15,938 bases of DNA, taken from an uncultured Eubacteriales bacterium. GTDB lineage: Bacteria; Bacillota; Clostridia; Christensenellales; Borkfalkiaceae. This document shows, one piece after another, positions 1 to 7,613 of the stretch. The translations under genes and the position numbers were made by a program. Where the stretch lies: positions 1-15,938 of the forward strand of contig USHO01000017.1 of the NCBI GenBank assembly GCA_900554485.1, written 5' to 3'. Numbering within the stretch: position 1 is the stretch's first letter; each line of letters starts with the position of its first letter. The notes beneath the pieces were generated by a model. It was given only the letters and a program-made list of their open reading frames with translations. It was not told the origin of the DNA and made no database searches.

Positions 1-2072
1 AGCGTGCCGTCGGCGTTCAACGTCTTCGTCGCAGCGCCGCCCGTAAATCCGTTTTTAAGCATTTCTCCGTTAAAATACGCATAATCCGAAAGTCTGACGT
101 ATACGTTCGTATCGGCGGAAATCGTTTTCGTAAAGTCGAAAGCGTTCGTCAACGCCGCGTCGGTATAATACCCCGCGATTTGCCTTCCGAAAGCGACGTC
201 TTCGTCTTTCAATTTCGGCACGTACGAACCGACGTTTACTTTTGCGGTATGTTTAACGGTTTCGCCGACGTAATATCTTACGGCTAAATTACCGTCGGGT
301 ATTACGGTCTTGGTCTTTACGTAATCTATAATCATTTTCGGTTCGGATACGGAAGAATCGACGGCCGCCGTTTCGATTCTTATACCCGCTATCGTTTCGA
401 GAATCAGATCTTTCGCCGAATTACCGTTGGCGTACGCAAGATCGAACGTCATAACGGTGTATTCTCCGTCGGCTACCGCAGTATATCCGTACGCTGCGTT
501 TACGCCGCGATACCTTAATCCTCCGTTGTCCGCGCCGTAATCGGTGCCGACTTTATAATCGCCGTTTAACGAATACGCCCCGAAAATCCAGACGTCTACC
601 CTCGTTATGCCGACGAGTTTCGCCCTTATCTCGATTTCGCCCCTTCTGTTCACCGCAAGGTTAAGTCCTTTCTTGTGTACGTACGACCCGTTCGCGCCTG
701 CGACGGTTACCGTCCCGTCGGAGTTTAACGTCGTATCCGCTCCGTCCAGAGGCGTGAATTGTTTAATCATTGCGCCGTTGAAGTATATATAGTCGGAAAG
801 TTTCGCGTAAAGATTCGTTTCCTCTTCAACGGTCGACCCGAACTCGTATTCGCTGCCGTCGTCGAAAGCAGGCGTCGTATAATATCCCTCTACTCTTCTG
901 CCCGTAACTATATCGGCGTCGTTCGGCCGTTCGAGCGTTTCGCCGACCGGAACCGTTATAGTTTTAACGCGCTTTTCGTCAACGTGGATATTTACGTCGT
1001 TACTCGTGGCGGCGGGTTTTTTATGCGCTTTGATATATTTTACCGTAAGCGTGGCGTTGGCGTAATTACCCGTAACGTCCAGACGGAAACCGTTGAGAAC
1101 GGCAATGTCTTTCAGAGGCGACGTAATACTGCCGTCCGTATAACCCTTCGGACGGGTGAGATCGTATACGACGTGCGTCCAGCCGTCTTCGTCCACGGTT
1201 ATATCCGCGCCGTAATCTTTCGCGCCGACGCTCTTCGTGATCTCGTTGAAATCGAATTGATTAGCAATCGGCATACCGTCGCTGTCCGACGCGTACCAAT
1301 AAATATCCGCGCGCGCGCCGCCGTCGAGTTTATACGCGAGTTCGAGAAGTTCGTACCCGTTCGTCGCAAAATTCAGATCTTTCGCGTATATAAAACTTTT
1401 CGGCGTGGCGTAAGTTATTTCTACGCTCTTACCGTCGCGGGCAAGCGACGCCGACGTGCCGTCTTTACTGTCCGCCATAGACAAATATCTCGGCGTGAAA
1501 TAAATATAATCGGACAATTTAACGTAAATATCGGTAGTCGAGGTAATCGGGGTTTCGAAATCGAATTTCGTCGTAAAATCGGCGGACGTGTAATAGCCGA
1601 AAACTTCGTAACCCTTGAATTGTTCGTCGCACTCTGCAGCCTGCAATCCCGACTTTATTTTGGTCGTATACGTAGGATAATCTTCGCCGTTCTTATAATA
1701 ATTGACGGAGTATTGCATATTTGCTTTCCATTTGGCGTAAAGCGTCATATCGGATTCGACTTCGTCGAAATAAAAGTCCCATTCCGTAACGTAGGTTTTT
1801 TCCATATACCAACCTTCGATTTCCCACGTTTCTTCGTAATCGCCCGTAACGTAAACCTGCGGTTTGTCTATCCTTGAACCGCTTTCGACTTTTTTCGGCA
1901 AAACTTTCGTCGTTTCAAGTTCCGTACAAAGATCGAAGTTGACCGTATACGTATTTTTACCGTTCTTCGAAGAATCGCCGACGCTATCGGAGCAACCCGC
2001 AAGCGCAAAAAAAACGCAGAACGATACCGTAAACAATGTCAATACAGATATTTTGCGAAACGTTTTCGTCAT
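1..2072 (-). CDS. Large repeat-containing surface lipoprotein, partial (3' end beyond left edge)
   Basis: 690 codons are visible and the frame is still open at base 1, so the C-terminus is missing. The ATG at 2072 follows a perfect AAGGAGG (2081-2087). Residues 1-27 form a lipoprotein signal peptide with a hydrophobic core and lipobox LAGC, so Cys27 should be lipidated and the protein anchored outside the membrane. Residues ~41-115 are a Flg_new (Listeria-Bacteroides) beta-grasp repeat ending in YAKW. After it come tandem units of about 237 residues. Each has a diverged Flg_new-like part with a GYYT motif and ends in LSDYxYF (Leu at 186, 425 and 661), followed by a ~165-residue beta-sandwich-like region resembling gut carbohydrate-binding domains. 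A role in binding glycans or surfaces is inferred; no catalytic domain is visible in the part present. Divergent from the AraC regulator, which may control it. Confidence 0.85.
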   Translation of the reverse strand, partial: MTKTFRKISVLTLFTVSFCVFFALAGCSDSVGDSSKNGKNTYTVNFDLCTELETTKVLPKKVESGSRIDKPQVYVTGDYEETWEIEGWYMEKTYVTEWDFYFDEVESDMTLYAKWKANMQYSVNYYKNGEDYPTYTTKIKSGLQAAECDEQFKGYEVFGYYTSADFTTKFDFETPITSTTDIYVKLSDYIYFTPRYLSMADSKDGTSASLARDGKSVEITYATPKSFIYAKDLNFATNGYELLELAYKLDGGARADIYWYASDSDGMPIANQFDFNEITKSVGAKDYGADITVDEDGWTHVVYDLTRPKGYTDGSITSPLKDIAVLNGFRLDVTGNYANATLTVKYIKAHKKPAATSNDVNIHVDEKRVKTITVPVGETLERPNDADIVTGRRVEGYYTTPAFDDGSEYEFGSTVEEETNLYAKLSDYIYFNGAMIKQFTPLDGADTTLNSDGTVTVAGANGSYVHKKGLNLAVNRRGEIEIRAKLVGITRVDVWIFGAYSLNGDYKVGTDYGADNGGLRYRGVNAAYGYTAVADGEYTVMTFDLAYANGNSAKDLILETIAGIRIETAAVDSSVSEPKMIIDYVKTKTVIPDGNLAVRYYVGETVKHTAKVNVGSYVPKLKDEDVAFGRQIAGYYTDAALTNAFDFTKTISADTNVYVRLSDYAYFNGEMLKNGFTGGAATKTLNADGT

Positions 2073-2158
2073 TAAACTTTCCTCCTTAATTTCGGCTAAA
2101 AGATTTTCTTTTCAAAGGTGAAAAAGAGAAATCATTTTCGTAATTCCGCGCCTACCCG

Positions 2159-2164
2159 ATTATA
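2159..2164 (-). promoter_or_regulatory. Candidate -10 for the lipoprotein gene
   Basis: The minus strand reads TATAAT here, about 87 bases upstream of the lipoprotein ATG. The hexamers at 16-18 bp spacing (such as CCTGTA) match the -35 consensus poorly. A good -10 with a poor -35 fits a promoter needing an activator, perhaps the adjacent AraC protein. That link is inference. Confidence 0.4.
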
Positions 2165-2271
2165 TAAATATTCTAACCCATTACAGGAAAAAAATCTATA
2201 TCGAAAACCCCGTTGTTTGTGTCAAAACTTCACGTGTTTATAATTCACAAATCAGAGGTTATTAAAACCGC

Positions 2272-2286
2272 TTACGATTATTTACG
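2272..2286. promoter_or_regulatory. Direct repeat TTACG, candidate regulator site
   Basis: TTACG occurs at 2272-2276 and again at 2282-2286, exactly 10 bp apart (one helical turn), just upstream of the AraC gene's -35 box. AraC-family proteins bind direct half-sites on one DNA face. Five-base matches in an AT-rich spacer can arise by chance, so this is tentative. The rest of the 297-bp divergent spacer (2073-2369) shows only the promoters listed. Confidence 0.25.
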
Positions 2287-2304
2287 TTAATTTTCATACA
2301 TTTA

Positions 2305-2332
2305 TTGACTTTTTCCGAAATTCTGTTATAAT
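2305..2332 (+). promoter_or_regulatory. Sigma-A promoter of the AraC-family regulator
   Basis: The -35 box TTGACT (2305-2310), a 16-bp spacer and a perfect -10 box TATAAT (2327-2332) preceded by TG one base upstream (extended -10). Predicted transcription start is near 2339, about 30 bases before the start codon. Confidence 0.8.
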
Positions 2333-2369
2333 AGGCTTTGTCATTACTTATCGGAGCGTCAGGATTATT

Positions 2370-3179
2370 ATGCAAAACCCCTACAACGTAGAAAAGTTGG
2401 ATTTATTCTACCAGACCGAAGCAGACGACAATTTTCATATATTTCTTAAAAAGGAACCTTACCTTCTGGAAATTCCTCACTATCACGAAAGCCTTGAATT
2501 CGCTTATATAGAGCGCGAAGAAACCGTCGCCAGGATTCGCGATCAGAAACAGACTCTCACCGTCGGCGACATTTGCTTCGTGGATAAATTTCAGATACAC
2601 AGTTACGATTATTACAGAAAAAATTTATCTGCGATAGTTATAGTTTTGGGTAAAGAATATACCGTAAATTTAACCAGACGATATGAAAATATGACTTTTC
2701 CTTCGTTTATGACGGACAAAGAAAAAAATAAACCCGCGATAAAAATCCTGAACGACTGGCTGAACGCAAAAGACAAAACTTATTTACTTAACTGCTCTTA
2801 CGCAAATCTTTTCTTCGACGCGCTCATAAAAGCCTACCCTTTGCACCGCCGCGAAACGCTGTACGCGAATGAAAAAGCAATCGGCTTCATCGACTATATA
2901 AACGAACACTTCGCCGAGCAGATCAGCCTGCAATCGATGGCAAAAAACTTCGGTTATTCGGAAGGCAGATGCAGTTACCTGTTCAATACGTGCGTCGGAG
3001 TACCTTTCAAAACTTACCTTAACCAGATCAGAATGCAAAAAGCGGTTGAATTGCTGTCGGAAAAAACGTTGTCCGTCAGCGAAATAATGGAAAAGTGCGG
3101 GTTTAACAGTTCGGTAACTTTCTACCGACAATACCGTAAATTCAAAGAAACCGTTTCGCGCAGCGAAAAAACCGAATAA
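2370..3179 (+). CDS. AraC/XylS-family transcriptional regulator
   Basis: 269 residues, normal for the family. The N-terminal ~130 residues form a cupin-type ligand-sensing domain, with an HYHE motif at 37-40 and a further His at 77. Residues ~167-265 form the paired helix-turn-helix DNA-binding domain (first HTH near 186-206, second near 234-258, including MEKCGFNSSVTFYRQYRKF). Such proteins usually sense a sugar or related signal and activate neighbouring genes. It lies divergent from the large lipoprotein, its most likely target. The RBS is weak (AGGA at 2361-2364). The only gene certainly transcribed on the plus strand here; it ends at a hairpin terminator. Family assignment is firm, ligand unknown. 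Confidence 0.93.
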   Translation: MQNPYNVEKLDLFYQTEADDNFHIFLKKEPYLLEIPHYHESLEFAYIEREETVARIRDQKQTLTVGDICFVDKFQIHSYDYYRKNLSAIVIVLGKEYTVNLTRRYENMTFPSFMTDKEKNKPAIKILNDWLNAKDKTYLLNCSYANLFFDALIKAYPLHRRETLYANEKAIGFIDYINEHFAEQISLQSMAKNFGYSEGRCSYLFNTCVGVPFKTYLNQIRMQKAVELLSEKTLSVSEIMEKCGFNSSVTFYRQYRKFKETVSRSEKTE

Positions 3180-3183
3180 TACG

Positions 3184-3224
3184 AAGGCGGCTTCCGGGTT
3201 TCAGACCCCGAAGCCGCCTTTATT
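3184..3224 (+). terminator. Rho-independent terminator after the AraC gene
   Basis: Perfect 11-bp stem (3184-3194 pairs with 3210-3220), one mismatch, 3 more GC pairs and a 7-base loop, followed by TTTATTT. It lies between convergent genes. The T-rich tail is on the plus-strand side, so it mainly serves the regulator, although the hairpin could also slow minus-strand transcripts. Confidence 0.8.
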
Positions 3225-3228
3225 TACG

Positions 3229-4320
3229 TCAATCGAGAAGTATTTCTTTTATTTTCGTAATTTCCTCTGCCGTGACGCCGTTATCGATTAAAAACGCTTC
3301 GATGCCGCTTTGAACGGTTGCAGAACTTAATCCTTTCATCTGCGAATATTTAATAAAATACGCTTTCATACCGTTGAAATTAGTCGTCATATCGTCGATT
3401 TGTTTATTTTTATCGTCATAATCGACGCAACCCGCCGCCGAAAAACACGACAGTTCGTAATCGAGCGCGAGATCTTTTTCGTCGGCACCGAGAAGTCCGT
3501 TTATTATAAACGCAAGCGTACCCGTTCTGTCCCTGCCTATCTGACAATGAAAATATATCGGATAATTACTCTCGTCGGCGAATACTTTAACCGATTGAAC
3601 GAGCGCGGAAGTAAACGGTTCTTCCGACAGGTTTCTGTCGCCGCGCGCGTAGCACGGTCCGCCCTTTTCGGGCAAGTCGATATAATTTATACCCGGCATA
3701 TTTTCATTGCGGCTAGATCTTTCGCGTAAATCGATCACCGTTTTTATTCCCAGAGCCGAAAATTCTTTCAGACCGCCCGCCGTAATTTTTTCGGGCGTCG
3801 CTCCTCGATAAACCATACCCTGTTTTATTTCTTTGTCGCCCGTCGGATACCCTCCGATATCGCGGGTATTGGAAACGCCGTCTATTTTTACGGTCCTCGG
3901 TCCGCGTTCGGTCGCGAACCGTTTTACTTCGCTTTCTTTCCCGTCTTTCGACGACTTTACTTTGCAGAAATAAGTTTTTCCGGTAAATAACCCGTCGATC
4001 GGCGCGCCTGAACCTTCACCGTTATACGTTACCGCATTTGAAAAATCTTCGCTTAAAGACACCGTTAATTCGTAATCTCCGCAGACGCCGTTCCATTTAA
4101 TTCCGACGGAATCCGGGAAATATCTGTCGCCTTTGCTTTTATCGATATACTCAAGGCTTTTCCCGAAATAATAATCGTCTATAAAATCCGCTATTTCGGC
4201 GTTGTTCAACGAAACTTTGCCGCCCGGAGATATAATCCGAAAACTCTCGGCGGCTTTTTTGCAGGACGTCGTAGCGAATACTCCCACCAGCAAAGCGGTA
4301 ATAATCTTGTTTCCGTTCAT
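3229..4320 (-). CDS. Secreted lipoprotein with tyrosine/lipid phosphatase domain
   Basis: 363 residues from the ATG at 4320. A longer in-frame start at 4365 is rejected because it lies upstream of the -10 box. Residues 1-20 form a lipoprotein-type signal ending in TTSC (Cys20), a slightly weak lipobox. Residues ~75-138 look like a fibronectin type III domain. Residues ~145-360 form a Y_phosphatase3-type domain with NTRDIGG at 151-157 and the catalytic P-loop HCQIGRDRTG, where Cys259 is the nucleophile and Arg265 completes CX5R. Related secreted enzymes such as Listeria LipA dephosphorylate phosphotyrosine or phosphoinositides. Expected outside the cell, membrane-anchored. Its real substrate cannot be read from sequence. 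It stands alone with its own promoter and an AGG-type RBS. Confidence 0.85.
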   Translation of the reverse strand: MNGNKIITALLVGVFATTSCKKAAESFRIISPGGKVSLNNAEIADFIDDYYFGKSLEYIDKSKGDRYFPDSVGIKWNGVCGDYELTVSLSEDFSNAVTYNGEGSGAPIDGLFTGKTYFCKVKSSKDGKESEVKRFATERGPRTVKIDGVSNTRDIGGYPTGDKEIKQGMVYRGATPEKITAGGLKEFSALGIKTVIDLRERSSRNENMPGINYIDLPEKGGPCYARGDRNLSEEPFTSALVQSVKVFADESNYPIYFHCQIGRDRTGTLAFIINGLLGADEKDLALDYELSCFSAAGCVDYDDKNKQIDDMTTNFNGMKAYFIKYSQMKGLSSATVQSGIEAFLIDNGVTAEEITKIKEILLD

Positions 4321-4355
4321 AATAAACCTCGTACGATCATATCGTTTATAAGGTG

Positions 4356-4384
4356 ATTGTACCACACGAACGAAAAAAATTCAA
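4356..4384 (-). promoter_or_regulatory. Extended -10 promoter of the phosphatase lipoprotein gene
   Basis: On the minus strand, -35 TTGAAT (4384-4379), a 17-bp spacer and -10 TACAAT (4361-4356) directly preceded by TGG (extended -10). Predicted start near 4349 gives a leader of about 29 bases before the ATG at 4320. This near-consensus site fixes the phosphatase start. Confidence 0.8.
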
Positions 4385-4421
4385 TATCTTTTTTTCAGGC
4401 GTTTTTTTCAAAACTTGCAAT

Positions 4422-5123
4422 TTACGCCGTATGCCAGACAAGAATTTTGTCAACCCGATCGAGAATATCGTTTGAGGTTTTCCTGTCGTTTCGCAAATTC
4501 CTTGCCGAAATCCCCAAATCATGAGACATAAAATCTTTCGTCAGAACGTCTAAAGTGAAGCGATGGTTGACGTCTTCGACAACTCTGTTAATCGCGCTTG
4601 TAAGTTCGCCTTTCTCGTATAAATCATAAAGCGCACGGAAATGCCCGCCATATTGATAACACTTCAAAGAGTGCTGAATGTTCTTTGCGATTGCACTGTC
4701 AACGTATTCGTCAACGCTTTTTTTGTTTGCGAACGTGGATTTTTCGTAATAATGAACGCCGCCGAGACTCATCGTTCCGCCGTAGCAAATATACTCGTCG
4801 ATTCCCTTTATGCCGAGAACCTCTTCAAATTCTATGTAAGGAATAAACGTGGTATGAAGAAAAATGCAACGGTCATATAACTGCTCGTCTTCGGAAAAGA
4901 AGAACCCGAGCGAATCTGTACCAGACAAAACGATTTTCATTCCGCAAGCGGCAAATATATCCGAAAAAAGCGCAGCGCCTTCGATAAAATCTTCGATAAG
5001 CGTTACTTCGTCGATGAACACATACTTGTATCCGCTATTCATCAGGTATTTCAAGTCCTGATTTATATCGCTTAAACCGATTCCCGCGCCGACCTGAATA
5101 AATGCCGTCTTTGAAAATTTTTT
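4422..5123 (-). pseudogene. Truncated AAA-type ATPase (DUF4143/AAA_14-like) remnant
   Basis: An open frame of 233 codons after an in-frame TAA at 5124-5126. It contains a Walker B-like segment (YVFIDEVTLIEDF) and the sensor-like stretch KIVLSGTDSLGF typical of a common Firmicute ATP-binding protein family. The Walker A loop, which should precede this part, is absent; the readable sequence starts at KTAFIQVGAGIGLSDINQDL without ATG. A TTG at 5054 could be read as a start but has no clear RBS. The C-terminus also stops early, after DILDRVDK, where full members continue for more than 100 residues. It cannot bind ATP normally, so it is called a remnant. No promoter was seen. Confidence 0.7.
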
Positions 5124-5141
5124 TTAAACTCAATTTTTTAT

Positions 5142-5196
5142 AATAAAAAAATCGACAAACAACCGAAACTATACGTTTCAAATTATCTGTCGATTT
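5142..5196 (-). terminator. Rho-independent terminator of the antiporter-mgtC operon
   Basis: On the minus strand, the 9-bp stem AAATCGACA (5196-5188) pairs with TGTCGATTT (5157-5149). A small inner hairpin GAAAC/GTTTC (5179-5175 and 5169-5165) sits in the loop. A run of seven T follows the stem. It lies 76 bases after the mgtC stop. Confidence 0.8.
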
Positions 5197-5271
5197 CTAG
5201 TCACAAAAGGATTTTTTCTCTTTAATAAATATTTTTCTCCGGCAACTTATCATCCTTATAATTTCTTTATA

Positions 5272-5988
5272 TTAGTCCAACTCTTCGCAAAAATTCACAT
5301 ATTCGAGCGAAGAAATCGCCGCTATGATATCATCGTGCCTCACCGCTTTTTTAAATTCGCCCGATACAATCGTCAAAGCAATCGAATATACGTACAGACC
5401 TGAGTTCATATACGCAGTATTCAGCTCTATATTGTCGATTTTCAGTCCGAGTTTCCTCACGGCCGCAATAAAATCCTGCAACGAATTTTTGCTCGTTAAT
5501 TCCAAGTGAATTTCGAAATGATCCGAGCGACGTTTCAACGCATATTCGGGTTTCATAAACCCCGTTAAACACAGCATAAACGCTGCGAACGCAATCAGAG
5601 CCGCAGTGTACAAATCAAGCCCGATTAAGATAGAAATCAGGCACATTCCCCACAGCGCAACGGAGGTCGTCAAGCCCTTCAACTGACTTTTCGAACTATA
5701 TAAAATAGTATTCGAACTGACAATCGCAAGCCCGACAATCGTCGCGCCGACTGCAAATGAAAATTTCGCGCCGAGCGTACCGATTATATAACTATCCACA
5801 ACTGCCGCAAGCATGGAAATCAGAGAAACAAGCATAAACGTACGTAAGCCTGCCGCATGCCGCTTCGTGGCGCGTTCGCAGCCCACGATTGCAGACATGA
5901 CAACTATGATCGCCACTTTGAATACCAAGCCCCACACATTGAAACCGACGCACCATTCGCCTAAAAAATTCGCGATTATATCCTTCAT
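5272..5988 (-). CDS. MgtC/SapB-family membrane protein
   Basis: 238 residues, typical for the family. The N-terminal ~140 residues hold about four to five membrane helices with the family signature around GCERATKRHAAGLRT. The C-terminal ~80 residues form a soluble ACT-like domain. MgtC proteins are inner-membrane proteins linked to growth at low magnesium, ATP-synthase modulation and virulence; most are not magnesium transporters themselves. The start lies 3 bases after the antiporter stop, with GGAG inside the antiporter's last codons, so translation is probably coupled. The cation link between the two is reasonable but inferred. Confidence 0.88.
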   Translation of the reverse strand: MKDIIANFLGEWCVGFNVWGLVFKVAIIVVMSAIVGCERATKRHAAGLRTFMLVSLISMLAAVVDSYIIGTLGAKFSFAVGATIVGLAIVSSNTILYSSKSQLKGLTTSVALWGMCLISILIGLDLYTAALIAFAAFMLCLTGFMKPEYALKRRSDHFEIHLELTSKNSLQDFIAAVRKLGLKIDNIELNTAYMNSGLYVYSIALTIVSGEFKKAVRHDDIIAAISSLEYVNFCEELD

Positions 5989-5991
5989 TTT

Positions 5992-7449
5992 CTATCTCCG
6001 ATTGATAAATTTTCTATTCTTCTCTCCGTTTAAAACATATTCTTCCGTTTCGTCGTTTTCCGCCGCCTCGGTAAACGCTTGTTCTTCTTCGCTCCGAGCA
6101 TAATTGTTTCTGTCGATTTCCTCCTGAATTTCACGCATACGCTCGATTAAAACCTCTCGTTCGTTTTTCAACGGTCGTTCTTCGGCAGCGTTTACCTTTC
6201 CCGACACGCTATCCCCCGCTTTCGGTATCGCGCCCGAAAGCGTCAATGCAAGTTTCGCCATAGCAGGACCAATCAATTCGTACAAAATACTCGACGACAT
6301 AATCACGGTCTGAATCACAGTACCCGTAACGCCGCCGATAGTCCGCGCCGCAAGTTCGGAAAGACCGATCGCCACTCCTGCCTGAGGTATCAATGCCAAA
6401 CCGAGGGTGCGTGTAGTTTTCTGCGGTTTTTCGCACAGTTTACACCCGATATACGCGCCCGCATACTTACCTGCAATACGAACGACAAAATATAAACAAC
6501 CGATCAAAATAAGCGGCACGCCCGCCACACGGGAAGAGGCATCGAAAAGAGTATCAAGTCGAAAACTCATTCCCGAGCGCACGAAAAACATCAATAAAAT
6601 CGGGGGCGAGAAATAGTTGAGTTGCCTGAAAAGTTTTTCGTCTCCCGATAAATTGATATACACCGTCCCCATTGCCATACATGCCAACAGCGGCGAAACG
6701 CCGAGCGCGGCGCCCACGCCGCACACACCGAACAAAAGAGCAATCGATACGATTAAGCGGTTGTCTTTGGATCGCTTCGTCATCAACAACTTTAAAACAT
6801 ATCCCGCTACGCCGCCAAGCAAAACCATCAAAATATTGTAGATAAACGGCAAAATCACGGCGCCGACTTCAACGCCTCCTGCCATAGTTGCCATCGCAAC
6901 CGAAATAGCTATCGAAAATGCAAGAAGCGACACCACGTCGTCAAGCGCAACCACGGAAACGAGCGTATCCACGAAATCGCCTTTCGCTTTCGTCTGACGA
7001 ATCGTCATCAGCGTGGAAGCGGGTGCTGTAGCAGAAGCTAAGGCCGAAAGAACCAACGAAAACACTATACCGAGCCGCAAAATAAAATACAGAAGCACAA
7101 ACACGGCAAGAGACGCCGCCAATGCTTCGCATACAGTGATAACGATAAGTTGTCTACCCTTTCCTTTAAACGAAGAGAACCTGAAAAATTCTCCTGCGGA
7201 AAACGCGATAAAGGCAAGCGCAACGTCCGATACGAACGCCGAACCGTCGATTACGTTCTGCGGCACGGCCTTAAAACAAAACGGACCGATTAAAACACCT
7301 GCCACGATATATGCCGTAACGTTCGGTAATTTCAAAATCTTGGTAAGGCGCGTCATTAAAAACCCGGACATAAGTATGATCCCGATCGACAAAATCACTG
7401 CCGATACGGGCGATGAGTCTTGTAATTTTTCGTAAAACAGTTCCGTGAT
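5992..7449 (-). CDS. CPA2-family cation/proton antiporter (NapA/KefB type)
   Basis: An integral membrane antiporter with about 12 hydrophobic segments. Numbered from the in-frame GTG at 7398 (468 residues), ATAPAST lies at 123-129 and the ion-site pair Asp153-Asp154 in VVALDDVV; a paired Asp is typical of electrogenic Na+/H+ antiporters. After the membrane part comes a ~75-residue charged tail instead of a TrkA (RCK) domain. The start is unusual. A strong AAGGAG (7460-7455) lies 5 bases before ATC (7449) and 8 before ACG, and the frame from there adds a family-like N-terminus (ELFYEKLQDSSPVSA, giving 485 residues). GTG at 7398 is the nearest standard start but has no nearby RBS. I chose ATC provisionally. 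Co-transcribed with mgtC. Confidence 0.85.
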   Translation of the reverse strand: MTELFYEKLQDSSPVSAVILSIGIILMSGFLMTRLTKILKLPNVTAYIVAGVLIGPFCFKAVPQNVIDGSAFVSDVALAFIAFSAGEFFRFSSFKGKGRQLIVITVCEALAASLAVFVLLYFILRLGIVFSLVLSALASATAPASTLMTIRQTKAKGDFVDTLVSVVALDDVVSLLAFSIAISVAMATMAGGVEVGAVILPFIYNILMVLLGGVAGYVLKLLMTKRSKDNRLIVSIALLFGVCGVGAALGVSPLLACMAMGTVYINLSGDEKLFRQLNYFSPPILLMFFVRSGMSFRLDTLFDASSRVAGVPLILIGCLYFVVRIAGKYAGAYIGCKLCEKPQKTTRTLGLALIPQAGVAIGLSELAARTIGGVTGTVIQTVIMSSSILYELIGPAMAKLALTLSGAIPKAGDSVSGKVNAAEERPLKNEREVLIERMREIQEEIDRNNYARSEEEQAFTEAAENDETEEYVLNGEKNRKFINRR

Positions 7450-7467
7450 TTATTCTCCTTTCTCCAT
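7450..7467 (-). promoter_or_regulatory. Antiporter RBS region with a possible 5-codon leader (MEKGE-stop)
   Basis: On the minus strand an ATG at 7467 opens five codons (MEKGE) ending in TAA at 7452-7450, in frame with and directly before the antiporter's ATC. The leader contains the AAGGAG RBS itself. A GATAAT hexamer (7471-7466) could be a -10, but its -35 is poor, and if used it would leave almost no leader. This could be a regulatory leader or a stop created by mutation. Confidence 0.35.
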
Positions 7468-7501
7468 TATCGTTTTTGAATTTAGCAATTAAAACCTCGT
7501 T

Positions 7502-7613
7502 TTACGCTTCCGCATTCGCATCCGAATAAACAAATGCGCCGTAGCCCCAGCCGGATTTTTTGCCTGATTTAACGTAATCTATATATTTTTTCGCAAAGAA
7601 GTATTTTGCGGCA
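7502..7613 (-). other. Unrecognised C-terminal coding remnant (~37 codons)
   Basis: An open frame with protein-like composition (AAKYFFAKKYIDYVKSGK, then a Gly/Trp/Tyr-rich stretch ending DANAEA) stops at TAA 7502-7504. It has no start and an in-frame TGA just upstream. It lies in the same frame as the first part of the broken mgtC (8122), the net result of three -1 shifts, so it may be that gene's original tail. It does not look like a usual MgtC end and I do not recognise the family. The rest of 7468-7578 shows nothing clear. Confidence 0.3.

Noticed and set aside
759..1877. 372-codon open frame on the plus strand
   Set aside because: Antisense to the lipoprotein gene; Arg/Val-rich composition with no domain, explained by codon bias of the real minus-strand gene.
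2231..2236. CACGTG palindrome in the divergent spacer
   Set aside because: Symmetry does not extend beyond six bases; common by chance.
4321..4365. Longer start (4365) for the phosphatase
   Set aside because: It lies upstream of the -10 box, would put 15 polar residues before the signal peptide, and lacks an RBS.
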